From positions 1 through 64,000 of the forward strand of contig JANQJV010000297.1 in the NCBI GenBank assembly GCA_028281465.1: a DNA stretch of 64,000 nucleotides, in the 5' to 3' direction. Of this stretch, positions 18,578 through 26,380 are shown in pieces. Position numbers and translations under genes: made by a program. Origin of the DNA: Azospirillaceae bacterium. GTDB taxonomy: Bacteria > Pseudomonadota > Alphaproteobacteria > Azospirillales > Azospirillaceae. Each line of letters opens with the position of its first letter. Position 1 is the first letter of the stretch. A model generated the notes under the pieces. The model was given only the letters and a program-made list of their open reading frames with translations, was not told where the DNA came from and made no database searches.

Positions 18578-20155
18578 ATGTCCGACAGACCTTCCTACTA
18601 CATCACGACGCCGATTTATTACGTCAACGATGTGCCGCATATCGGCCACGCCTATACCACGTTGGCTTGCGACGTCATTGCCCGATTCAAGCGGCTGGAC
18701 GGCTTCGCTGTGAAATTCCTGAGTGGTACCGATGAGCACGGCCAGAAGGTGGAGAAATCCGCACATCTGGCCGGTGTCGACCCGCAGAGCTTCACCGATC
18801 GCGTGTCGGAGAACTTCCGCGCCCTGACGGGAATAATGAATTTCTCCACCGACGACTTCATCCGCACCACGGAACCCAGGCACATTGCCGCCTGCCAGGC
18901 CCTGTGGCAAAGGCTGATGGACAATGGCCAGATCTATCTTGGCAGCTACGCCGGCTGGTATGCCGTGCGCGACGAAGCGTTCTATGGCGGTGATGAACTC
19001 ACAGAGGGACCGGACGGCAAGAAGGTCGCCCCGTCGGGGGCTGAATGTGAATGGGTGCACGAACCCAGCTACTTCTTTCGTCTGGCGGCCTGGCAAGACC
19101 GACTTCTCGATCTTTATGAACGGTACCCAGAGTTCATCGCGCCCCCCAGTCGGCGCAACGAGGTCATCTCTTTCGTCAAATCGGGTCTGACCGACTTGTC
19201 GATCAGCCGAACCACCTTCGATTGGGGTGTGCCCGTGCCAGGGGACGACGCCCACGTCATGTATGTGTGGCTCGATGCCTTGACCAATTACATTACCGCG
19301 GTTGGGTATCCGACGACCGAGCCGGGGACGCCGTACGCGCACCATTGGCCGGCCAATCTGCACATGGTTGGCAAGGACATCCTGCGCTTCCATGCGGTCT
19401 ATTGGCCAGCCTTTCTCATGGCTGCCGACCTCCCGCCGCCGCGCCGGGTTTTTGCCCATGGCTGGTGGACCATCGAAGGCCAGAAGATGTCCAAGTCCCT
19501 GGGTAATGTGATCGCTCCCCAGGATTTGGTGTCCACCTACGGCCGGGATCAGACACGCTATTTCCTGTTGCGGGAAGTGCCGTTCGGCAACGATGGCGAC
19601 TTCTCGCAGCGCGCCATCGTGCACCGGATCAATGGCGATCTGGCCAATGACTACGGCAATTTGGCGCAACGCGTGCTGTCCATGATCTCCAAGAACTGCG
19701 AAGGCGCCGTGCCGGCGCCAGGACCATTGGAGGATGCCGACCAGCGCCTGCTCAGCGCGGTGCACCATCTGCTCGACGACGTGCGCGGCCACATCGACCA
19801 GCAGGCCTTCCATCGCATGCTCGACCGTATTTGGCAGGTGATCGGCGACGCCAACCGCTATGTCGACGAACAAGCGCCTTGGAGTTTGTCCAAGACCGAT
19901 CCAGATCGCATGGCCACGGTGCTGTACATTCTGGCCGAGACCTTGCGCCATCTTGCGATCCTGACCCAGCCGATCATGCCGGACGCCTCGGCCCAATTGC
20001 TCTGCCAACTTGCGGTGGCACCGGACGGACGGCAGTTCAAGGATCTGGGACCGGACAATGCCTTGACACCGGGTACGGCTTTGCCGGCACCAAAGGGGGT
20101 GTTTCCCCGTTTCGTCGAACACGCGGCAGTGCACGACACCGGGCCCCGGGGGTGA
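18578..20155 (+). CDS. metG: Methionyl-tRNA synthetase
   Basis: 525 residues, class I synthetase. The HIGH-type motif is HIGHAYTTLACDV, and the KMSKS loop is QKMSKSLGNVIAPQDLV. The anticodon-binding helical domain follows. It lacks the C-terminal EMAP-like dimerisation domain of the longer enterobacterial enzyme, as usual in alphaproteobacteria. The zinc-knuckle cysteines between the HIGH and KMSKS regions are mostly absent, which fits the single-knuckle or zinc-free subgroup. GAGGCGAA precedes the ATG. Confidence 0.96.
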   Translation: MSDRPSYYITTPIYYVNDVPHIGHAYTTLACDVIARFKRLDGFAVKFLSGTDEHGQKVEKSAHLAGVDPQSFTDRVSENFRALTGIMNFSTDDFIRTTEPRHIAACQALWQRLMDNGQIYLGSYAGWYAVRDEAFYGGDELTEGPDGKKVAPSGAECEWVHEPSYFFRLAAWQDRLLDLYERYPEFIAPPSRRNEVISFVKSGLTDLSISRTTFDWGVPVPGDDAHVMYVWLDALTNYITAVGYPTTEPGTPYAHHWPANLHMVGKDILRFHAVYWPAFLMAADLPPPRRVFAHGWWTIEGQKMSKSLGNVIAPQDLVSTYGRDQTRYFLLREVPFGNDGDFSQRAIVHRINGDLANDYGNLAQRVLSMISKNCEGAVPAPGPLEDADQRLLSAVHHLLDDVRGHIDQQAFHRMLDRIWQVIGDANRYVDEQAPWSLSKTDPDRMATVLYILAETLRHLAILTQPIMPDASAQLLCQLAVAPDGRQFKDLGPDNALTPGTALPAPKGVFPRFVEHAAVHDTGPRG

Positions 20156-20163
20156 GCCGCGCC

Positions 20164-20970
20164 ATGCTTGTGGACAGTCACTGCCACCTCGATTTCCCGG
20201 ACTTCCGGGCGGAGTTGGATGACGTGGTCGCTCGGGCGCGTCGGGCCGGAGTGGGCGCCATGGTGACCATCTGTACCCATCTCAGCCGGTTCGAACAGGT
20301 GCTTGGCGTGGCCGAGCGATTTCCTGATGTCGTTTGCACGGTCGGTGTACACCCACACCACGCCGACGCTGAAGCTGCCGGCATGTCGGTCGCCAAATTG
20401 GTGGCATGTGCGGCGCACGCCAAGGTGGTTGGCATTGGCGAGAGTGGACTGGACTACTACTACGACAAAAGCCCGCGGGATACCCAGCAAACGAGTTTCC
20501 GCCAACACATCCGCGCTTGCCTGGAGGCCAGGCTACCCTTGGTCGTGCACACGCGAGATGCCGAGGCGGATACCATGGCTCTGTTGCGCGAGGAAGCGGC
20601 CGGAGCCGGGTTGAGCGGTGTGATGCACTGTTTCAGCGGCAGTCGCTGGTTGGCGGAAGAAGCCTTGGACTTTGGTTTCGCCATCTCTTTTTCAGGCATG
20701 GTGACCTTTAAGCGGGCCGAAGAGTTGCGCACCATCGCCGCCATGGTCCCGACGGACCGCCTGCTCCTGGAGACTGATGCGCCGTACCTCGCCCCCGTGC
20801 CCATGCGTGGCAAACGCAACGAGCCAGCCTATGTGGTGCACACGGCCCGGGTCATCGCCGAGGCCCGTGGCCTGACTGCGGAAGCCGTGGCCAAACAGAC
20901 AGGCGACAACTTCCACCGCTGGTTTCCCCGTGCCGCGGCGGTCCTGGCGCCTCTGGCCGGCGCGGCCTGA
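20164..20970 (+). CDS. TatD-family metal-dependent deoxyribonuclease
   Basis: 268 residues. LVDSHCHLDFPDF holds the first metal-binding HxH, GVHPHHAD the second cluster, GIGESGLDYYYDKSP the bridging glutamate region, HCFSGS and ETDAPYLAPVPMRGKRNEP the last conserved acid. This is the YcfH/TatD pattern found beside metG in many proteobacteria. The frame is open well upstream inside metG, but family homology starts at 20164, 8 bases after the metG stop. It overlaps the next gene by one base. Confidence 0.93.
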   Translation: MLVDSHCHLDFPDFRAELDDVVARARRAGVGAMVTICTHLSRFEQVLGVAERFPDVVCTVGVHPHHADAEAAGMSVAKLVACAAHAKVVGIGESGLDYYYDKSPRDTQQTSFRQHIRACLEARLPLVVHTRDAEADTMALLREEAAGAGLSGVMHCFSGSRWLAEEALDFGFAISFSGMVTFKRAEELRTIAAMVPTDRLLLETDAPYLAPVPMRGKRNEPAYVVHTARVIAEARGLTAEAVAKQTGDNFHRWFPRAAAVLAPLAGAA

Positions 20971-21752
20971 TGCGCGTCACCATCCTGGGGTGTGGCAGCT
21001 CCAACGGGGTGCCAACCATTGGGAACAAATGGGGGGCGTGCAACCCGAGCGATCCGCGCAATCGGCGCCGCCGGCCATCGATCCTGATCGAGGCGCATGG
21101 CACCACGCTCCTGGTCGACACCACGCCTGATCTGCGTGAACAATTGCTCGACGCGGATGTGCAATACATTGATGCCGTTCTCTACACGCATGCGCATGCC
21201 GACCATACGCATGGCATCGACGATCTGCGTGAAGTCAACCGGCTCATGCAGTCCGCCATTCCGGCTTTTGCCGATGTCCGGACGCTGAAGGCGTTGATTG
21301 CGCGCTTTGGGTACTGTTTCGATCCGCATCCGGCCGGACACGGTTTCCATCGACCGGTCCTGGTCGCACACCCGATCGACGGGCCAGTCACCGTGGGCCC
21401 GGTGACCGTGCTGCCGTTCGAACAAGACCATGGCTTCAGTGTCTCCCTCGGCTTCCGAATTGGGGCCTTTGCCTATTCGACCGACGTGGTTCACATGCCA
21501 GAGGCAGCGTTCGATGTTCTGGCCGGAATCGATACGTGGTTGGTGGACTGCGTGCGGGTCGACCGGCCACATCCGGTGCATGCACATTTGCCGATCACTT
21601 TGGGTTGGATCAAGCGGCTGCAACCGCGCCGAGCGATTTTGACCCATATGAACAACAGCATGGATTTTGTCGAGATCAGCCGACAATTGCCGCCGGGGGT
21701 GGAACTGGCGTTCGATGGCCAGGTGATCGAGGTGGAGGATCTGGCGCGGTGA
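20970..21752 (+). CDS. Metallo-beta-lactamase-fold hydrolase (PhnP-like)
   Basis: 260 residues. THAHADHTHGIDDLR is the HxHxDH zinc motif, with further His and Asp ligands in YSTDVVHMPE and LTHMNNSMDF. The N-terminus VTILGCGSSNGVPTIGN is shared with PhnP-type phosphodiesterases. No phn genes are near, and the position after tatD is the standard alphaproteobacterial housekeeping context, so a general phosphodiesterase role is more likely than phosphonate use. The start overlaps the tatD stop by one base. Confidence 0.88.
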   Translation: MRVTILGCGSSNGVPTIGNKWGACNPSDPRNRRRRPSILIEAHGTTLLVDTTPDLREQLLDADVQYIDAVLYTHAHADHTHGIDDLREVNRLMQSAIPAFADVRTLKALIARFGYCFDPHPAGHGFHRPVLVAHPIDGPVTVGPVTVLPFEQDHGFSVSLGFRIGAFAYSTDVVHMPEAAFDVLAGIDTWLVDCVRVDRPHPVHAHLPITLGWIKRLQPRRAILTHMNNSMDFVEISRQLPPGVELAFDGQVIEVEDLAR

Positions 21753-22738
21753 GCGAGACGATTGTGCATGTCCGCTGCGGCTCCGATATTCTGCCGGCCA
21801 TAGCGGCGGCGGGGTTGCCGGGGGATCGCGTGAGCTGGTCGGATCCGGTAAGCGAGGGCCCGGTCCCGGCCGATCTACCACGCGAGTCCCTGCGAACCCG
21901 GCGCAGCGTGTGGCTGGCTCATCGGCTCGGCCGGGCCGAAGCCGAGATTGCGGCTAAGATGGAAGACCAGGACCGGGATCTGGATCAACTGAGCACGCGT
22001 GCCGACGATATCGTCCTGTGGTTCGAACATGACCTTTTTGATCAAACTGTGTTGATCGCTCTGTTGGACCGGCTGGCGCCCCGAACTTGTGCTGGGCAAC
22101 GGCTCAGCCTGGTATGCATCGACCGACATCCGGATGTGGCGCGGTTCACCGGTCTCGGTAATCTGGAGGCGCATCATTTGCCGGCCCTGTTCGAAGCCCG
22201 CGTGCCGGTGACGCCGACCCAAATTACGCTCGGCCAACGAGCCTGGGCCGCCTACCGATCGCCAACGCCCCAAGCCCTCCTGGCCCTGCTGACAGAAGAC
22301 ACGGCGGCCTTGCCGTTTCTCGCGCCGGCGCTGACTCGGCATTGCCAGCAATTTCCCTGGAAAGCGGAGGGTTTGTCGTTGACCCAGTGGCTGGCGTTGG
22401 ACGGCCTCGATATCTGTGCCAACACCGCTGCCGAGGCGTTCGGCATCGTACACGAGCGTGAAACTGCCCCCTGGCAGGGCGACATCATGTTTTTCGCGGA
22501 TCTGAGGGAGTTGGCTCGCGAACCGCATCCGCTGATCGCCGTGGCCGAGCCAGGCGCTTGGGGGTGGGAGACCCCCATCCAGGTGACCCGGCGCGGCCGC
22601 GATGTTTTGCTCGGCAAGTACGACGCCCTGGATGGGCGTCCCATGGATACATGGCGCGGTGGCGTCCACCTGATTGGTGAGCGGCCGTCTTGGCGTTGGG
22701 ATAGTCTCGAAGAAACTCTGATCGAGGCACCAGAATGA
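21749..22738 (+). CDS. DUF1835 domain protein
   Basis: 329 residues from a GTG at 21749 that overlaps the previous stop (GTGA). The N-terminus IVHVRCGSDILPAIAAAGLPG and WSDPVSEGPVP match the DUF1835 domain, and ADDIVLWFEHDLFDQTVLIA fits its middle. The C-terminal part (LTQWLALDGLD...) resembles the DUF3658-type region that commonly follows. No reaction is known. It is translationally coupled on both sides (4-base overlaps). Confidence 0.82.
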   Translation: MSETIVHVRCGSDILPAIAAAGLPGDRVSWSDPVSEGPVPADLPRESLRTRRSVWLAHRLGRAEAEIAAKMEDQDRDLDQLSTRADDIVLWFEHDLFDQTVLIALLDRLAPRTCAGQRLSLVCIDRHPDVARFTGLGNLEAHHLPALFEARVPVTPTQITLGQRAWAAYRSPTPQALLALLTEDTAALPFLAPALTRHCQQFPWKAEGLSLTQWLALDGLDICANTAAEAFGIVHERETAPWQGDIMFFADLRELAREPHPLIAVAEPGAWGWETPIQVTRRGRDVLLGKYDALDGRPMDTWRGGVHLIGERPSWRWDSLEETLIEAPE

Positions 22739-24135
22739 ACGAGGCAGTGGAGGCCTCCGGCCCGGATCGGGCGGCAATGGCAAGGCCAGTGCGGTACGCG
22801 TTGTGGGCGCTGATGGGCGGCGTGGCTGTTTTGTTGTTCCTGTATCCTGCAATCTACAACGGCTTTCCAATCACCTACCACGATACCGGCGGGTACATGG
22901 ACCGGTACTTCCTGCAATCCTTGGGCAACGGCCGGTCGGTCGCCTACGGCACATTCCTGGGCCTGTCCGTTGAAGCTGGGACCGGTTTATGGCTCGCCGT
23001 CGTGGTCCAAAGCGTCGTGGCGTTCTGGCTGCTGGCACGGGTGCTGCAGACCTTGCATCCCCCCGCAGGCCCGCTCGCCATGCTGCCGATCCTGTTGCTG
23101 GCCGTCGTCTTGACTGGCTTTCCCTGGTATACGGCCCAGGCCATGCCCGACGCCTGGACGGTACCCCTGGTGCTGGCAGCCTATCTATTGGCTTTCCAAG
23201 CACCCTCCCTCTGCCGCTGGGAGCGCCTGCTGCTCAGCGCTGTCGTCGTGTTCGCGGCGCTGATTCACATGGCGCATCTGGCTTTGCTCCTGGGTCTTTC
23301 GATCTGCGTCGGCGCACTCGCCCTCATCGGCAGCCGGCGACGCTGGGTACGGCCACCGACCAATCTCTCCGCCGTTCCTCTGGTTGCTCTGGCCATCGCC
23401 TCGACGGTTTTGGTGCCTGTAACCAATGGGCTGTGGACCGGCACCTATGGTTTTACGCCGGGCGGCCAAAGTTTCGTCTTCGGACGCTTGGTGCAGGACG
23501 GCATCGTCGCCCGGTTTCTGGATGAGCATTGCCCCTCCGATGAATACAAGCTGTGTGGACTGCGTGACCGGGTGCCCGATACCGCCAACGAGTGGCTCTG
23601 GGCGCCCGAAACGCCGTTTTGGGAGATCGGTGGTTGGGAGGGCGGCGCCGACGAGATGCGCCGGATCACCGTCGAGAGCTTCAAGGCGTACCCTTGGATG
23701 CATGTGTGGACGGCGGTGGTGGCGACCTGGGATCAGTTCTGGACCTTCAAAACGGGCGACGAGTTGCTGGACTGGCATTTCCATACCGAAGAACGCTTGG
23801 GCGTATACCTGCCGGAAAGCTTCGATACCTATAGCGCCGCGCCGCAGCGTCAGGGCGCCATCGGCTTCGACACCCTGAACCTGCTGCACGAGCCGGCCGC
23901 CTATGTCCTGGTGCTGGCCAGCTTGGCGCTCGGTCTTTGGGCCACGGTGACGGGACGAGGAACCATGGCTTGGTTCCTCGCGTTCGTATGGCTTGCCTTA
24001 CTCGGCAATGCCTTCATTTGTGGCGTGCTGTCCAACCCGCACGACCGCTACCAAAGCCGGATGATTGTGCTGGCGGTGTTGGGCACCGCAGCGGCGCTGT
24101 ACAGCGCCCGACCGAATGAGCGCAGGCAGTCGTGA
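22735..24135 (+). CDS. Polytopic membrane protein, possible GT-C glycosyltransferase
   Basis: 466 residues with about 8-10 hydrophobic segments. Conserved-looking loop motifs are YHDTGGYMDRYF after the first helix, QAMPDAW after the third, and CGVLSNPHDRYQSRM near the C-terminus. Acidic residues in the first periplasmic loop are where GT-C glycosyltransferases keep their metal/donor-binding acids, so a lipid-linked sugar transferase is a reasonable inference, not shown. The start overlaps the DUF1835 stop by 4 bases. It converges with the tartrate dehydratase-like gene 4 bases away. Confidence 0.75.
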   Translation: MNEAVEASGPDRAAMARPVRYALWALMGGVAVLLFLYPAIYNGFPITYHDTGGYMDRYFLQSLGNGRSVAYGTFLGLSVEAGTGLWLAVVVQSVVAFWLLARVLQTLHPPAGPLAMLPILLLAVVLTGFPWYTAQAMPDAWTVPLVLAAYLLAFQAPSLCRWERLLLSAVVVFAALIHMAHLALLLGLSICVGALALIGSRRRWVRPPTNLSAVPLVALAIASTVLVPVTNGLWTGTYGFTPGGQSFVFGRLVQDGIVARFLDEHCPSDEYKLCGLRDRVPDTANEWLWAPETPFWEIGGWEGGADEMRRITVESFKAYPWMHVWTAVVATWDQFWTFKTGDELLDWHFHTEERLGVYLPESFDTYSAAPQRQGAIGFDTLNLLHEPAAYVLVLASLALGLWATVTGRGTMAWFLAFVWLALLGNAFICGVLSNPHDRYQSRMIVLAVLGTAAALYSARPNERRQS

Positions 24136-24139
24136 GCCT

Positions 24140-25306
24140 TTACGCGACCAAGTCTTTCAGCACTGAATACAAATCGCGCTTCGCTTCGAAGCCGATGCCG
24201 GGGATGTGGGGCAGGGCGACCAAGCCGTCTTGGACCGGCCGGTCGTCCGCGAAGCCACCGAAGGGCTGAAACACCCCGGGGTAGGATTCGTTGCCGCCCA
24301 GACCAAGCCCTGCTGCCATGTTGAGCGACATTTGATGTCCGCCATGTGGAACGACGCGGCGCTGGCTCCAACCATGTTCAGCGAGCATGCGGAGCGTACG
24401 CAGATACTCCACCAGACCGTAGCTGAGCGCGCAGTCGAACTGCAGCCAATCACGGTCCGGCCGTAGTCCACCATACCGTACCAGATTGCAGGCATCTTGC
24501 ATGGAGAACAGGTTTTCGCCGGTTGCAAGCGGCGCGTCATAGTGCTTGGCCACCTCGGCCTGGAGTTGGAAATCCAGCGGATCGCCCGGCTCCTCGTACC
24601 AGCACAGTCCATAGGGTTGTAGAGCTTCTGCATAGGCGAGCGCGGTCTTCCGATCGAACCGACCATTGGCATCCACGGCGACGCGGTCACCGGCACCGAC
24701 AACCTCAATCACCGCCTCAATGCGGGCCAAGTCTTGGGCCAGTGGAGCGCCCCCGATCTTGAGCTTGACCGTGCGATAGCCGAGGTCGAGATAGCCACGC
24801 ATCTCGTCCTTGAGCGCATCAATGCCTTTATCCGGTGCGTAATAGCCGCCGGCGGCATAGACCCAGACCCGGCCATCGGCGACGCCGTGATTGAACCGGT
24901 CGGCCAAAAGGGACCACAACGGCACGCCTGCCGCCTTGGCCACCACGTCCCACACGGCCATGTCGAGCACGCCGACGGCTACCGAGCGCTCGCCATGGCC
25001 ACCCGGTTTCTCGCCCGTCATAAGCACACGCCATACCTTCGCTGGGTCGAGCGTGTCACCGGTCTCATCGACCAAATCGGCTGAATCGGCTCGCATCAAC
25101 CGGGGTATGAAGCGTTCGCTCAACAGGCCGTGTGCATGGTAGCGGCCATTGGAGTTGAAACCGTAGCCGACCACTGGTTTGCCGTCACACACGCGGTCGG
25201 TTACCAGGGCGACCACGCTGCACTGCATCTGGCTGAAATCGATATAGGCGTTTCGAATGAAGGAGCGGATCGGCACTGTGGTGTGATGGATCCGGACGAT
25301 CTTCAT
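24140..25306 (-). CDS. tarD: D(-)-tartrate dehydratase-like enolase-superfamily enzyme
   Basis: 388 residues from the ATG at 25306, with GGAG 9 bases upstream. The whole protein matches what I know of Bradyrhizobium D(-)-tartrate dehydratase: IRNAYIDFSQMQCSVVALV, VVGYGFNSNGRY, GGHGERSVAVGVLDMAVWD, YAAGGYYAPDKG, VKLKIGGAPL (the KxK base), DANGRF and EEPGD (metal ligands), TGENLFS and HGGHQMSLNMAAGLGLGG (the histidine acid). It would dehydrate D-tartrate to oxaloacetate. No transporter or regulator is adjacent. A related sugar-acid dehydratase is the main alternative. Confidence 0.85.
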   Translation of the reverse strand: MKIVRIHHTTVPIRSFIRNAYIDFSQMQCSVVALVTDRVCDGKPVVGYGFNSNGRYHAHGLLSERFIPRLMRADSADLVDETGDTLDPAKVWRVLMTGEKPGGHGERSVAVGVLDMAVWDVVAKAAGVPLWSLLADRFNHGVADGRVWVYAAGGYYAPDKGIDALKDEMRGYLDLGYRTVKLKIGGAPLAQDLARIEAVIEVVGAGDRVAVDANGRFDRKTALAYAEALQPYGLCWYEEPGDPLDFQLQAEVAKHYDAPLATGENLFSMQDACNLVRYGGLRPDRDWLQFDCALSYGLVEYLRTLRMLAEHGWSQRRVVPHGGHQMSLNMAAGLGLGGNESYPGVFQPFGGFADDRPVQDGLVALPHIPGIGFEAKRDLYSVLKDLVA

Positions 25307-25680
25307 GTTGGACGAACTCCACTGGATAGCCTGCGGGGGGATGATCTGGGATGGGCCAAGAAACCGGCCGCTGCAGCCCATGTCCCGCTCCGTGATCTTG
25401 AGTCACTATGCACGGTCGAATGGATCGACGACCAGACGAGCGATGTAATCTTGAAGATGTGCAAGCCACAATACCCATGCCATGTCTCTTGTGGTGGCAA
25501 CCCACAGGCCGTCCAAATCGTGAGGCATAATCGGGGCAGTTTATTTTCCATAACGTGACTTATGCAGCCAAGACCCGATGCCCTCTTTGGGGAAAAGCGG
25601 GAATAGGGTCTAGTGGCACTGCACAGGGGTTTTGACCGGTTGGTCGGAGTGTGGTTGAAGGACTGGTAAGTGCTCCGGCT
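25307..25680. other. Intergenic region upstream of tarD
   Basis: About 375 bases between tarD and the IS66-type remnant. It should contain the tarD promoter. Short open frames on either strand show no recognisable product. GTGGCACTGCACAGGGG near 25615 looks like element-end sequence but has no visible partner. Confidence 0.35.
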
Positions 25681-25915
25681 CTATACGCGCGTGACAACCG
25701 GCCGTACCGGCAGCAATTCGATATGATCGTAGGCCTGCCGAACCCGCTGGCAATCCTTGTCCACCGCCGTCCCGCAGTGTTTGCAGGAGATGGCATGGCA
25801 ATCGATTACCCGGCGCGGTGTCTCGGCCAAACGCCGGGTCACGCCGGGATCATCCTGCTTCTTGCGCGGCTTCTTCTCCCGTGGCGGCCGGCTCTTTTTC
25901 CAGCCACGCTGGATA
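25681..25915 (-). pseudogene. IS66-family transposase fragment
   Basis: Reading the minus strand from about 25915 gives PREKKPRKKQDDPG, then a zinc-binding stretch with CHAISCKHCGTAVD and YDHIELLPVRPVVTRV before a stop at 25681. The CxxC cluster and the YDHIxLPxVRPVVTRV phrase are those of the N-terminal part of IS66 TnpC transposases. The catalytic DDE half is absent, so only about 75 residues remain. The upstream end is cut at or near the tlyA fragment. This is a decayed insertion-sequence relic. Confidence 0.75.
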
Positions 25916-26159
25916 TCAATAGCCAGTGCATTGCTCTAATCAACCCACAGTTCGAACTCACCAAAGGTGACCTAAATAAGCGCGGCATTGTTCGCAGCGA
26001 CGCTGATGGACAGAAGGTGATCAGGAAAATGCAAGATTTTATTGCGAAGACATGGCAGCTAGAAAGCAAAATTACCCCTCCCTGATCAAGGATCAGAGAG
26101 GGGGTGTTGAATTCTTGTTGCATTTTCAGAAGAGCAATATCCGAATTGAGCGATTTTAA
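25916..26159 (+). pseudogene. 3' remnant of tlyA-type (FtsJ-like) RNA methyltransferase gene
   Basis: The plus frame to the stop at 26085 encodes CIALINPQFELTKGDLNKRG followed by IVRS and a helical stretch, the C-terminal part of the TlyA/hemolysin-A rRNA methyltransferase (family phrase VALIKPQFE...KRGIVRD). After the stop, the shifted frame continues with LIKDQRGGVEFLLHFQK, the expected family ending, and stops at 26157-26159. A one-base loss near 26083 explains the break. The 5' two-thirds are missing at the IS66 junction. The fragment is AT-rich relative to the rest of the window, so it probably arrived with the neighbouring DNA. Confidence 0.75.
26075..26103 (-). terminator. Putative terminator of the radical SAM operon
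   Basis: CCCCTCCCTGATC and GATCAGAGAGGGG form a 13-base stem with one mismatch and a 3-base loop. On the minus strand it is followed by TAATTTTG, a short T-rich run, 63 bases after the peptide gene's stop. It also overlaps the tlyA remnant's reading frame, so part of the symmetry may be accidental. Confidence 0.5.
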
Positions 26160-26165
26160 GCTAGG

Positions 26166-26357
26166 TCAGGCATTTTTCTCCGCACCAGTTTGTGTTGACA
26201 ATCTAGGTACTACATTTGAGAATTTCTTCGGACTACACGGACTACCACTTTGCCTACAGCATCCGGATTCTGCAGCTCCCATCATCTCCAGTGACTGGCT
26301 GCCCATATCATCAGAGTCCCTATCTTGCCATTCCACCGTTAAAGAAAAGTCTGCCAT
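26166..26357 (-). CDS. Candidate RiPP precursor peptide, 63 aa, three cysteines
   Basis: A small gene directly downstream of the radical SAM/SPASM gene on the same strand. AAGGAG (26369-26364) is 6 bases from the ATG at 26357; a nearer ATG at 26363 abuts it and is unlikely. The N-terminal half is acidic and leader-like (MADFSLTVEWQDRDSDD), and the middle is Met/Ser/Gly-rich. The C-terminal core candidate has ESGCCRQSGSPCSPKKF with cysteines at 33, 34 and 41, then Ser/Thr/Asn residues. No known precursor family is recognised. The gene is inferred to be the substrate from position, ribosome-binding site and composition; a non-RiPP small protein cannot be excluded. Confidence 0.7.
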   Translation of the reverse strand: MADFSLTVEWQDRDSDDMGSQSLEMMGAAESGCCRQSGSPCSPKKFSNVVPRLSTQTGAEKNA

Positions 26358-26380
26358 TTTCATCTCCTTTTAGGTCGTGT

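Noticed and set aside
17978-20134. 718-codon open frame on the minus strand
   Set aside because: It lies antisense to holB and metG, both certain; the translation is low in motifs and is a codon-bias shadow.
20829-21881. 350-codon minus-strand frame
   Set aside because: Antisense to tatD and the metallo-hydrolase gene.
26104-26373. 89-codon plus-strand frame across the peptide gene
   Set aside because: No ribosome-binding site or motif; the minus-strand peptide gene has an ideal site and operon position.
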